From positions 1 to 11,124 of the forward strand of contig RPQK01000165.1 in assembly GCA_003819755.1 (NCBI GenBank): a stretch of 11,124 bases of DNA, in the 5' to 3' direction. A program made the position numbers and the translations under genes. How positions within the stretch are numbered: the stretch's first letter is position 1; every line of letters starts with the position of its first letter. Shown here piece by piece: positions 1 to 6,727 of the stretch. The notes beneath the pieces are model-generated. The model did no database searches and was not told the DNA's origin. It saw only the letters and a program-made list of their open reading frames with translations. The stretch is from Acidobacteriota bacterium. Its GTDB lineage: Bacteria; Acidobacteriota; UBA6911; RPQK01.

Positions 1-8
1 CTCTTCAT
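1..8 (-). CDS. possible start of next operon gene (cut by window edge)
   Basis: An ATG lies on the minus strand at 8-6, 11 nt beyond the stop codon of the permease gene, with an AAAGGTG SD-like sequence 6 nt before it. Only two full codons (Met-Lys) are in the window, so no product can be named. The close spacing would make it the next gene of the same minus-strand operon. Seen: start codon and SD. Inferred: that a gene follows. Confidence 0.3.
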
Positions 9-19
9 GTCCTTCACCT

Positions 20-1021
20 TTAGTTAAAACGGGCGGCGATGATCATCGCCAGGCCGGCCAGATACCCGAGGAACATGAGGGTGAGCAACCGCCCGGTCGA
101 CCCCGGTGCCTCCTTGAACTCTTTCCAAATAAACACGCCCCAGAGCGCGGCAACCATTGTCGCCCCTTGCCCCAGCCCGTAGGATATGGCAAAGCTGGCC
201 TGGCCGGAAGCGATGATGCTGAACGTCATTCCGACGCCCCAAATCAGGCCCCCCAGAACTCCGATTGAATGGAGCCCCAGGCTCCCCTTGAAGTACTCGG
301 ACATCGCGACCGGTTCGCCGACAAACGGCTTCTTCATGATGATCGGGTTTAGAACGAAGTTGCTGGCCAGCAAGCCCAGCGAGAAGAAGAAAACGGCCGA
401 ATAGGGCCCCAGCTTTCCCGGTTCCAGGTTCACGAAATCGGTTGACATCGAATCCGCGACGAAGCGGTAGAAAAAGCCCATCAAAACGCCGCATAGAATC
501 GAGAGTACCAGTCCTTTCGTCGTCAGTCCGCGTCCCTGGCTGGGCAGTTTCCGATACGCGGCCGCATCCAGAACGATGGCGGCGGCGACGAGTCCGACAC
601 CGAGGAAGAGAACGACCGGGTTACCGACTGGGGCAGCCAGGTAGTTGACGACGACGCCGAGAACCAGCGCGAGACCGATACCGACAGGGAACGCCACTGA
701 CATTCCTGCGATGGCGATGGCCGCGACGAGGAGGATATTGGCAATGTTGAAGACGACCCCGCCGACAAAGGCGGACAACATGTTGCCGGAATCAGCTTGG
801 GCGACGTCTTCCAGAAAACCGCGCCCCGCGCTTCCAATGCTGCCTAGAGTGAACGCCATGAGGACCGAAAGAAGAAACACGCCGAGGACATAGTCCCAGT
901 AAAACAGCTCGAAACGCCAGGCCCTGCCGGCAAGCTTCTGAGTATTGGCCCAGGAGCCCCAGCAAAGCATCGTGACCACACAAAAGACGACTGCCCAGGC
1001 ATAGCTGCTCAGTACAAACAT
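20..1021 (-). CDS. DMT-superfamily permease, ureide permease/GRP sugar-transporter-like
   Basis: Integral membrane protein of 333 residues, about the length expected for the glucose/ribose porter and ureide permease group, with around ten hydrophobic segments spread over its length. The N-terminal stretch MLCWGSWANTQKLAG and the following FYWDYVLG segment resemble bacterial ureide-permease/GRP-type members of the drug/metabolite transporter superfamily. These proteins typically import sugars, nucleobases or ureides with protons; the substrate here cannot be read from sequence. I chose the ATG at 1021, 4 nt after GGAGG, over an in-frame ATG at 1039 that would put the SD inside the coding sequence. 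It lies 178 nt downstream of the ADP-ribosylglycohydrolase-like gene on the same strand, so it could import what the secreted enzymes release. Rhamnose/proton symport is another possibility. Confidence 0.82.
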   Translation of the reverse strand: MFVLSSYAWAVVFCVVTMLCWGSWANTQKLAGRAWRFELFYWDYVLGVFLLSVLMAFTLGSIGSAGRGFLEDVAQADSGNMLSAFVGGVVFNIANILLVAAIAIAGMSVAFPVGIGLALVLGVVVNYLAAPVGNPVVLFLGVGLVAAAIVLDAAAYRKLPSQGRGLTTKGLVLSILCGVLMGFFYRFVADSMSTDFVNLEPGKLGPYSAVFFFSLGLLASNFVLNPIIMKKPFVGEPVAMSEYFKGSLGLHSIGVLGGLIWGVGMTFSIIASGQASFAISYGLGQGATMVAALWGVFIWKEFKEAPGSTGRLLTLMFLGYLAGLAMIIAARFN

Positions 1022-1069
1022 TTTCCCTCCCCGTTGCATTCGCTGACGGCTGACCGCGCGCGCACAGAA

Positions 1070-1163
1070 AAGACCTCAAGGACCTCAAAGACCTCAAGGA
1101 CGGCGACTCACCTTAAATATAAATTGTGCGGTCCTTGAGGTCCTTGAGGTCTTTGAGGTCCTT
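1070..1163. repeat. 9-bp tandem repeat forming a long inverted repeat
   Basis: The unit GACCTCAAG (variant GACCTCAAA) is repeated head to tail about 3.5 times at 1070-1101 and returns as its reverse complement at 1131-1163, around a 29-nt A/T-richer centre. Positions 1078-1101 are an exact reverse complement of 1140-1163 (24 bp). Pairing 1070-1101 with 1131-1162 gives 29 of 32 matches, and two of the three exceptions become G-U pairs in minus-strand RNA. It fills the gap between the glycohydrolase and permease genes and would form a long hairpin in the operon transcript. It may tune expression between the two genes or be a dispersed intergenic repeat. No T-tract follows on the minus strand, so it is not a simple terminator. 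Confidence 0.85.
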
Positions 1164-1167
1164 TCCT

Positions 1168-1184
1168 CCGGCGCCTTTCGCCGG
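1168..1184. other. small GC-rich hairpin downstream of glycohydrolase stop
   Basis: CCGGCG at 1168-1173 pairs perfectly with CGCCGG at 1179-1184 around a 5-nt loop. It begins 15 nt after the stop codon of the glycohydrolase-like gene, on the transcript side. No T-run follows, so it may stabilise the upstream transcript's 3' end rather than terminate transcription. Confidence 0.4.
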
Positions 1185-1199
1185 CCAGCCGCCCGTCTC

Positions 1200-2759
1200 C
1201 TACCTGAACACAATCAGACTCTCAATCGCCACCTTGGTCCCCGAGGACTCTCCGTAGGGCTCGCCGAGGGCCTTGATGACGACGGTGTGTTTGCCGGGTT
1301 TCAGCCCGAAACCGTGCCAGACTGACTCCCCTCCCCGGCTCTGTTTCTCGTCATCCGAATAGACGTCAAGCACCCGGTCCATCTTCCCGTCGATATAGGC
1401 TTCAAGCTTTCCGCCGTCGGGCAGGTAAGGGCCGACGACGATTGCCCCAGTCCCCTCGAAACTGATTTCCGCCTCGGCGGCGAATTCTGAAGCCGTTCTC
1501 ACCTTCGACCTCTGACCGTCGGCCGGGAGCCTCCAGTTGCCTTTCCAAACCCACCTGGGATCCTCAATCCCGATCTTCTCTGCGGGCGATCCGTAATCGT
1601 CCCAGAGATCCAGCCTGGGCGCCTTGGGCTTTTGAGTCTTGACGATGAGTCGCTCACCCTCGACGCGGCCTCCGTTACGCTGAACCAGATCAATCGCCCG
1701 TTTCTCGGTGCTTTTGACGATGTCTGCAAAAGTGTAGTCTGTGAAGTCGAATTTCTGGTCCGCAATCGTGCTCATCCCGGCTTTCCAAACATCCGGGATG
1801 GCGCGGTAGCCGACCATCACGCCCAGAACGCCCGCCGCACTCGACGGGTTGCAGTCCGAGTCCTGACCGGCCCGTGTGGAGATCTCCATCGTGCGACCGA
1901 AATCACGATTACCGTAAAGGAGGCCGAGCGCGATGTACGCGCCGTTGAGCTTGGCGTCAATGTTAAAGGGAGAGAATGCCCCTGCCGGGCAAGGATCCCG
2001 TTTGTCCCACTTATCCTCGATGAGTTGCCAGGCCCGTTTCCAGTCCTCGGGATTCTGGCTATGCCAGGCGAGAAGGTCCGTGATCAGCTCGGCGTAAGGG
2101 CTCTTTGCGGGAATGCAGGCCAGCCCGGCTTCCACGACTTTGCGGACATCATTTTCAAAAAAGCCCGCGCTGTACATCCCTGACACGAACATTCCACCGT
2201 AGAGCCCGTCGCCATAGTTCATGACGCGCCCGGCGCGGTCGGCAATCGTGACTGCGGCCTGTGGAAGGCCGGGAGCCATGAGCCCGATGAAGTCCGCTTC
2301 AATCTGAAAATCGATGTCATTCGCATGAACGTTGTATCGCGGCGTGCCCGAGTCGCCTGCGGCTATCCCTCGCTTCAGGGCGCGGCGGGCCGCCAGGTTG
2401 GCGTGCCACAGGTTGTATTTCGAATCGCGGAACATCTCGCCGAAATCGGCAACGCTCGCATCCAGCCCACGGTCGTCGAGCACTTTGGCGAAGGTCATGT
2501 CGACATACAGATCATCCTGGTGAATCGCGTTGGAGAGACGTTCCGGAGTCCAGGCCGGCAATTCTCCCTCGAGTATTTTGGCATTCGACTTGAACTCGGT
2601 CGGCGCCCCGAAACTGACCCCGATGATCTGTCCTGCCCAGCCTCCCTCGATCTTGTCTCTCAGGTCAGCCAGCGAGATTTCCTTCTCGTCATCGGCTACG
2701 AAACCGAGGACGAAGGCAAGCAAAAAGGCGATTGAGATAAAAAGCGTGAGACGTCGCAC
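1200..2759 (-). CDS. secreted ADP-ribosylglycohydrolase-fold protein
   Basis: Protein of 519 residues in the ADP-ribosylglycohydrolase (ARH/DraG) fold family, Mg-dependent enzymes that cleave N- or O-glycosidic bonds to ADP-ribose or related nucleosides. Residues 1-20 form a signal peptide (MRRLTLF, then a hydrophobic run), so it acts outside the cytoplasm. Family signatures: GGWAGQIIG at about 39-47, the first acidic pair D82-D83 (HQDDLYVD), NDID near 147-150, and the second metal motif AGQDSDCN with D300 and D302. The first motif is DDLY rather than the usual DDT, so the substrate may differ from ADP-ribose. Residues after about 395 look like a beta-rich C-terminal, possibly carbohydrate-binding, domain. 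I chose GTG at 2759: AGAAAGGAG sits 7 nt upstream and the signal peptide begins there. The longer ATG form from 2810 would overlap the upstream gene and bury the signal peptide. It starts 16 nt after the creatininase-family gene. Confidence 0.82.
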   Translation of the reverse strand: MRRLTLFISIAFLLAFVLGFVADDEKEISLADLRDKIEGGWAGQIIGVSFGAPTEFKSNAKILEGELPAWTPERLSNAIHQDDLYVDMTFAKVLDDRGLDASVADFGEMFRDSKYNLWHANLAARRALKRGIAAGDSGTPRYNVHANDIDFQIEADFIGLMAPGLPQAAVTIADRAGRVMNYGDGLYGGMFVSGMYSAGFFENDVRKVVEAGLACIPAKSPYAELITDLLAWHSQNPEDWKRAWQLIEDKWDKRDPCPAGAFSPFNIDAKLNGAYIALGLLYGNRDFGRTMEISTRAGQDSDCNPSSAAGVLGVMVGYRAIPDVWKAGMSTIADQKFDFTDYTFADIVKSTEKRAIDLVQRNGGRVEGERLIVKTQKPKAPRLDLWDDYGSPAEKIGIEDPRWVWKGNWRLPADGQRSKVRTASEFAAEAEISFEGTGAIVVGPYLPDGGKLEAYIDGKMDRVLDVYSDDEKQSRGGESVWHGFGLKPGKHTVVIKALGEPYGESSGTKVAIESLIVFR

Positions 2760-2775
2760 GTCGGCTCTCCTTTCT

Positions 2776-3699
2776 CTATTGAACAGTTTCCAGTGGCTTT
2801 TCGGCTCCATTGTAAAATCGCTCCTGGAGCTCGAGAATGCGGTCGTCGCGTTTCACGGTTTGTAGCACCTTGATCAGCTGTTCGACCTGCGCCTGAATCA
2901 TCGCCTCGCCCAGATTCTTCGTCGCCGGAGTCCCGTCACCGGCATAGTGATTCGGAAAACGGGCGTACCACCATATCGCCGTGTAGATTCCCTCGATCCC
3001 CTTCATCCGGGCCTGGTCTTCGCCGCTTTGCTGCTTGGCTCGTTCCGGATGGGCAAGTTCGGGGCGGTGAGCCATGATCGTTGACGTTTCCCCCTCGCCG
3101 GCGTGCATCTCCATCGTGGTCTTCCGCATTTGCCGGATCCTGGCATCGTTCTCGGGATCCCGAGGAGGCGTAAACAGCATCACGGCATAGTCTTTGCGAG
3201 CGGCCAACTGCGCCTGGCAGAAGTAATTCAGAAAATTGGTATTGCCGCCATGACCGTTCACGATGATGATCTTCTTGATACCGTTGCGAGACAGCTCGTC
3301 ACAGGTCTCTTGGAGCAGGTTCCACACGGTGGTTGGGCTGTAGGCGATGGTGCCCGGCTGGTGCTTTGCTTCGTAAATCTGTCCGAAATAGTATTCAGGA
3401 AAGACGAGCACGTATTCCTGCTTCGCGGCCTTGAGAGCGATTTGCCGGGAATCGAGCAGGTCGGTTCCAAGAGGCAGGTGCGGGCCGTGTTTTTCAAGGA
3501 TGCCGAAAGGAATAATGCAGGTTTTCCCCGCCTTTTCCACGGCTTTCACGAAATCCGGGGCAGTCAGTTCCTCATACCTGAACGGCAGGCTCCCCGCCTC
3601 AGCCGAGGACGTCTGCCCGCGTAGGGGTTGGGCGACAAACAGGCACCAGAAGAAGACTGCGCTGCTAATAAGCGAGATCCACTTGCTGTATCTTCCCAT
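2776..3699 (-). CDS. secreted creatininase-family amidohydrolase
   Basis: Protein of 307 residues of the creatininase/creatinine amidohydrolase family, binuclear metal enzymes that open cyclic amides or hydrolyse formamides. The metal-site motifs are intact: GILEKHGPHLPLGTD with E69, H71 and D80; NGHGGN with H150; and HAGEGETS with H199 and E204. Residues 1-28 form a signal peptide with a likely cleavage region AQPLRGQ, so this member is exported, which is unusual compared with cytoplasmic creatininase or MftE. ATG at 3699 has AAGGAGG 7 nt upstream, overlapping the stop codon of the binding-protein gene 12 nt before. The gene lies between a sugar-binding-like protein and a glycohydrolase, so the substrate is more likely an amide- or lactam-containing glycoside or nucleoside product than creatinine. 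Family certain; substrate unknown. Confidence 0.88.
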   Translation of the reverse strand: MGRYSKWISLISSAVFFWCLFVAQPLRGQTSSAEAGSLPFRYEELTAPDFVKAVEKAGKTCIIPFGILEKHGPHLPLGTDLLDSRQIALKAAKQEYVLVFPEYYFGQIYEAKHQPGTIAYSPTTVWNLLQETCDELSRNGIKKIIIVNGHGGNTNFLNYFCQAQLAARKDYAVMLFTPPRDPENDARIRQMRKTTMEMHAGEGETSTIMAHRPELAHPERAKQQSGEDQARMKGIEGIYTAIWWYARFPNHYAGDGTPATKNLGEAMIQAQVEQLIKVLQTVKRDDRILELQERFYNGAEKPLETVQ

Positions 3700-3711
3700 C
3701 AGAATTCCTCC

Positions 3712-4533
3712 TTAGGCGGTCAGGTTAGCGATGGTTACGAGGGTGGGCAGTTCGGTCGTTACCGTCTCAAAAGGCTTCCGGTTCACGGCCGCCAGAAGCA
3801 CGTCGATCGATCTTTCACCCAATCGTTTCGGGTTCTGGGCTATCGTCGCAGACATCTTGCCTTGCCGAATCGCTTCCAGCGCCTCGGGAACGCCGTCAAA
3901 GCCAACGATCAGAGGCCAGGGGGTGTAGCCGGCGTATTGAAGGCTGTCGATCGCCCCAAGCGCCATGGCGTCGTTCTCCGCGAAGAGTCCTTGGAAGGTC
4001 CGTCCTTCTTTCAGGAATCTGTCCATCGCGACCCGCGCCTTTTCCCGGTTGCTGTCGGCTTGGGGCGAGGCAATGATCGTCAGGTTGCGACGGCGGATCT
4101 CATCGACGAAACTGTTGGTTCGCACGATGACGTTCGGAAGCGGCTCCGCCTTGATGTGGACGATGGTACTGGCTGGACGCAACTTTTCGGCAAGGTATTT
4201 GGCGGCCAGGTAGCCTCCCTTCATGTTCCCTGAAATCACACTCGCCGTCACGTTCTGACCCATATTCTGGTCGACGGCGATCACCGGAATGCCAGCGTCT
4301 TTGATCGCCTTGCAAGGGACCAGGCAGTCGGTCATGAACACCGGGGAAACGAAGACAGCATCCGGTTTGCGATTGAGGGATTCCGTGAGTTGCGACAGTT
4401 GCAGTTTTTGATCGTGACTGCATTCGACGACCTCAACCTGCACATTCTGGGAGAGCCCTTTTGCCTTAATGCCTGCGATCACCTCCCTCCAGAAAGGGTT
4501 GCGCGTTTCGGGAAGATAATAGAGGACTTTCAT
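3712..4533 (-). CDS. type I periplasmic-binding-protein-fold protein lacking a signal peptide
   Basis: Protein of 273 residues matching the Peripla_BP_4/LacI ligand-binding fold. The N-terminal strand MKVLYYLPETRNPFW is followed by two alternating Rossmann-like lobes, with PDAVFVSP, IPVIAVDQN, LFAENDAMALGAIDSL and LIVGFDG segments typical of ribose/galactose-binding proteins and LacI regulators. It starts directly with the first strand of the fold: there is no signal peptide and no helix-turn-helix domain. ATG at 4533 is set by GGAGG 5 nt upstream; the GTG two codons earlier would abut the SD. No ABC ATPase or permease gene is in the window. It is first of a three-gene run with the amidohydrolase and glycohydrolase. 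It may be a cytoplasmic sensor or binding protein for their product, or an orphan binding protein that lost its export signal. Confidence 0.8.
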   Translation of the reverse strand: MKVLYYLPETRNPFWREVIAGIKAKGLSQNVQVEVVECSHDQKLQLSQLTESLNRKPDAVFVSPVFMTDCLVPCKAIKDAGIPVIAVDQNMGQNVTASVISGNMKGGYLAAKYLAEKLRPASTIVHIKAEPLPNVIVRTNSFVDEIRRRNLTIIASPQADSNREKARVAMDRFLKEGRTFQGLFAENDAMALGAIDSLQYAGYTPWPLIVGFDGVPEALEAIRQGKMSATIAQNPKRLGERSIDVLLAAVNRKPFETVTTELPTLVTIANLTA

Positions 4534-4590
4534 GCGCACCTCCGTGGTTTGGATCCGTGCCCATGATAGTCCTCTGGCGTGCCTGTTTCA

Positions 4591-5667
4591 TCAGGAAGTG
4601 ACATTTCGGCTCCGAATCACCCCGATGGCCAATGTGATCACCGTCAATGGAATCACAAAGAACCACATGGCGGTCTTAAAGATCACGATGCCGTGGTGTT
4701 TCGTGGCCGTCATTACAAGGTAGGAGCTGTAGAGCACATAGTAGCCGATGAAAAGAGCGCCTTCCCAACGCGAGAGTTTGTGACCGGTAAAAAAAACAGG
4801 CAGGCAGGCCACCGATACGGCAATCATTACGGGAATATCGAAGCTGTACGCGGCCGGTGCCACCGCCACTCCTTGATCGGCAACCAGAGCGCTGACTCCC
4901 AAGATACCCAGAAGATTGAAAATATTGCTGCCCACCACGTTGCCAATGGCAATGTCGCGCTCTCCGCGTATCGTAGCCACCACCGAAGCCGCGATCTCTG
5001 GGGTCGAAGTCCCGGCGGCGACCACGGTCAGACCGATCACCAGCTCACTGACGCCTATCGCGCGGGCGGCTTCGGATGCGCTCCAGACCAGCCATCTCGC
5101 CCCGATGACGAGCATCAGGAGGCCTGCACCGATGTTGAGGATTTGACGCACAAGGTCGCTCATTCCCGACGGCGGTGGCGTCGAATACTCCGATTCGTAC
5201 ACGGCCCGGATCTCCCTCGTCTCCCTCCGGCTGTGGTGCACCGTGAAAACGATGTAACCAAGCAAAAGAAGGAACAGCAGCAGTCCGTCAAGGCGACCTA
5301 TCCGACCGTCGTAGGCGAGGGCAAAAACCAACGCGCTCGCCCCGATCATGATCGGAACGTCCTGGTGGACTAACCGGGTCGCGATGACCAGGGGGAGCAG
5401 GAGTGCACAGGCGCCAAGGATAAAAAGGATGTTGAGAATATTGCTCCCTACCACGTTCCCGAGGGCAATGTCCGGCTGGCCGGTCACAGCGGCATGCAGG
5501 CTCACCGCCATCTCCGGGGCGCTCGTACCGAAGGCGACAACGGTGAGGCCTACAACCAACGGCGAAAGCCCGAGCTGTCCGGCCAGCCTGGACGCTCCTC
5601 GCACCAGGGCCTCTCCGCCAAAAGCGAGCAATGTGAGTCCGAGGGCGAGCCATATCAGGATAACCAT
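4591..5667 (-). CDS. CaCA-family Na+/Ca2+ (or K+-independent cation) exchanger, YrbG-like
   Basis: Membrane protein of 358 residues with about ten transmembrane segments and the two inverted alpha-repeats of calcium/cation antiporters. Repeat 1 has VVAFGTSAPEM at about 43-53 (E52) and GNVVGSN at 70-76. Repeat 2 has VVAAGTSTPEI at about 215-225 (E224) and GNVVGSN at 242-248. These acidic residues and the flanking Gly/Ser/Asn form the ion sites in the family. A charged cytoplasmic loop at about 145-170 joins the halves. Length matches bacterial YrbG/NCX-Mj-type proteins. ATG at 5667 follows AGGAG by 5 nt. It lies 57 nt upstream of the binding-protein gene on the same strand and could share its transcript, but its role (ion extrusion) looks independent of that cluster. 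Confidence 0.9.
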   Translation of the reverse strand: MVILIWLALGLTLLAFGGEALVRGASRLAGQLGLSPLVVGLTVVAFGTSAPEMAVSLHAAVTGQPDIALGNVVGSNILNILFILGACALLLPLVIATRLVHQDVPIMIGASALVFALAYDGRIGRLDGLLLFLLLLGYIVFTVHHSRRETREIRAVYESEYSTPPPSGMSDLVRQILNIGAGLLMLVIGARWLVWSASEAARAIGVSELVIGLTVVAAGTSTPEIAASVVATIRGERDIAIGNVVGSNIFNLLGILGVSALVADQGVAVAPAAYSFDIPVMIAVSVACLPVFFTGHKLSRWEGALFIGYYVLYSSYLVMTATKHHGIVIFKTAMWFFVIPLTVITLAIGVIRSRNVTS

Positions 5668-5717
5668 ATCCGCTCCTATTCAGGTCGTCGGTTTATGACT
5701 GAGCAACCGCGCTAGTG

Positions 5718-5746
5718 TTCACTTGAATATTCTGCAATGCTAGAGT
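5718..5746 (+). promoter_or_regulatory. possible sigma70-type promoter for the DUF4142-ChaB-esterase operon
   Basis: TTCACT at 5718-5723 and TAGAGT at 5741-5746 are separated by 17 nt; each matches the consensus at four of six positions. It lies in the 135-nt divergent gap, about 57 nt upstream of the DUF4142 start. It overlaps an 8-bp palindrome GAATATTC at 5725-5732 in the spacer, a possible protein site. Stress operons often use alternative sigma factors, so another promoter may be used instead. Confidence 0.25.
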
Positions 5747-5761
5747 GATAGAAAACATCAG

Positions 5762-5800
5762 AAAAAAAGCCCCCTGTGGACGAGCTAAATCCAGGAGGCT
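5762..5800 (-). terminator. hairpin plus T7 on the minus strand, overlapping the DUF4142 SD
   Basis: On the minus strand AGCCTCCTG (5800-5792) can pair with CAGGGGGCT (5776-5768) as nine base pairs including one U-G, with a 15-nt loop, followed directly by seven T residues (5768-5762). This is the form of an intrinsic terminator. No minus-strand gene ends just before it, so it could stop antisense transcription coming through the DUF4142 operon or act as an attenuator in the exchanger leader. On the plus strand the same arms still pair, with one C-A mismatch, and cover AGGAGG at 5793-5798, the DUF4142 ribosome site. Confidence 0.45.
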
Positions 5801-5802
5801 AA

Positions 5803-6321
5803 GTGACTATACGTCTTTTTATTCTAGCCTGTCTTTTTTGGGCATTATCTGTCCGGACCCCCGATCATGACGTTGCGACGACATCGGATGAGGATTTCCT
5901 CAAGGGGGCCGCGATAAATGCCATAGGCGAGCTGAGGTTGGGTGAGTTGGCGATTCACCGAACCGAAAAGCAGCTGATCCGGGATTTTGCGAGAAGGATG
6001 CTCACGGCGTATTCGCAGGCGAGCAAAGAAGTCCAGGAACTGGCCGACCAAAAAGGTATCGCCTGCCCCGCCGAGCTCGATGAGAAACACAAAGAGATGC
6101 TGGAAGGCTTGGCCCGGCTGAGTGGTCATGAGTTCGATCGGGCCTACATGACCGAGATAATCGCGAGCCACGAAGCGGAGATTAAGGAGTTCGAGGATCA
6201 CGGTGCGGCCGGCCGGGACCGGGAGATCAAGAAGTGGATTTCCAGGACCTTGCCAAAACTAAGGGAACATCTTCAGGTTGCCCGGGAGACCCGCCGGCAA
6301 ACTGACATGGTAACGGAGTAA
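5803..6321 (+). CDS. exported DUF4142 ferritin-like-fold protein
   Basis: Protein of 172 residues of the DUF4142 family (Pfam PF13628), mostly helical and predicted to form a ferritin-like bundle; biochemical function unknown. Residues 1-17 (TIRLFILACLFWALS) form a short signal peptide. The mature part has the usual order: DEDFLKGAA.NAIGELRLGELA near 29-51, a helix with IRDFARRMLTAYSQASKEVQELA, then HEFDRAYMTEIIASHEAEIKEFED near 110-134, and a final helix LPKLREHLQVARE. GTG at 5803 is the start, 4 nt after AGGAGG. It is first in a tight plus-strand operon, 5 nt before the ChaB gene. Members are often found with stress genes, which fits the neighbours here. Confidence 0.85.
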   Translation: MTIRLFILACLFWALSVRTPDHDVATTSDEDFLKGAAINAIGELRLGELAIHRTEKQLIRDFARRMLTAYSQASKEVQELADQKGIACPAELDEKHKEMLEGLARLSGHEFDRAYMTEIIASHEAEIKEFEDHGAAGRDREIKKWISRTLPKLREHLQVARETRRQTDMVTE

Positions 6322-6326
6322 AGAAG

Positions 6327-6710
6327 GTGCCTACTAAAACTCGAAAGAAAAGTTCCAAAGGCGGCGATACCGCCACCGTTGAATTGCCAAAGACCCTGCA
6401 GCGGTCGGATAACCACGCGCAGAAAATCTGGATGAAAGCGCACGACAGCGCGGCGGAAACATACGGCGAGGGCCAGGCCTCTTTTCGAGTGGCCTACGCG
6501 GCCCTCAAGCACGTGTACGAGAAGAAGGGCGACCGGTGGGTTAAAAAACCCGAAAAAGGGCCTTCCGATCCTCAGGCGGCTCGCGGTCCCACCACCCGGC
6601 CGCGCTCGACCGACGAGCCGCGGGCACCAACCGCCCGCGGAAAGGTGGCGCGCAACAAGAAAGAGGCTGTTCAGAAAGCCAAAGAAGCAAGACGGGAATC
6701 CAAACGCTGA
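6327..6710 (+). CDS. ChaB-domain protein with a basic C-terminal tail
   Basis: Protein of 127 residues. Residues about 20-74 match the ChaB fold (Pfam PF06150): LPKTLQRSDNHAQKIWMKAHDS, then SFRVAYAALKHVYEKKGDRWVKK, close to E. coli ChaB in spacing. ChaB was named as a regulator of the ChaA cation antiporter, but its actual activity is unresolved. The N-terminus is Lys/Ser-rich and residues 75-127 form a Pro/Arg/Lys-rich tail, which suggests nucleic-acid binding. GTG at 6327 is taken as start, with GGAG 8 nt upstream across the DUF4142 stop codon; 5 nt separate the genes. A CaCA antiporter gene is divergent nearby, an intriguing but unproven link to the cha name. Confidence 0.85.
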   Translation: MPTKTRKKSSKGGDTATVELPKTLQRSDNHAQKIWMKAHDSAAETYGEGQASFRVAYAALKHVYEKKGDRWVKKPEKGPSDPQAARGPTTRPRSTDEPRAPTARGKVARNKKEAVQKAKEARRESKR

Positions 6711-6727
6711 CAGAACGAGGAGAAACC

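Noticed and set aside
1070..1163. CRISPR array
   Set aside because: The repeated unit is 9 bp with no spacers between copies, and no cas genes are present.
3628..4233. 201-codon plus-strand frame opposite the amidohydrolase and binding-protein genes
   Set aside because: It is the antisense shadow of two well-supported genes with intact motifs, and has no domain or ribosome site.
4579..5373. 264-codon plus-strand frame opposite the cation exchanger
   Set aside because: His/Arg/Asp-rich translation typical of the complement of a membrane-protein gene; the minus-strand exchanger motifs are complete.
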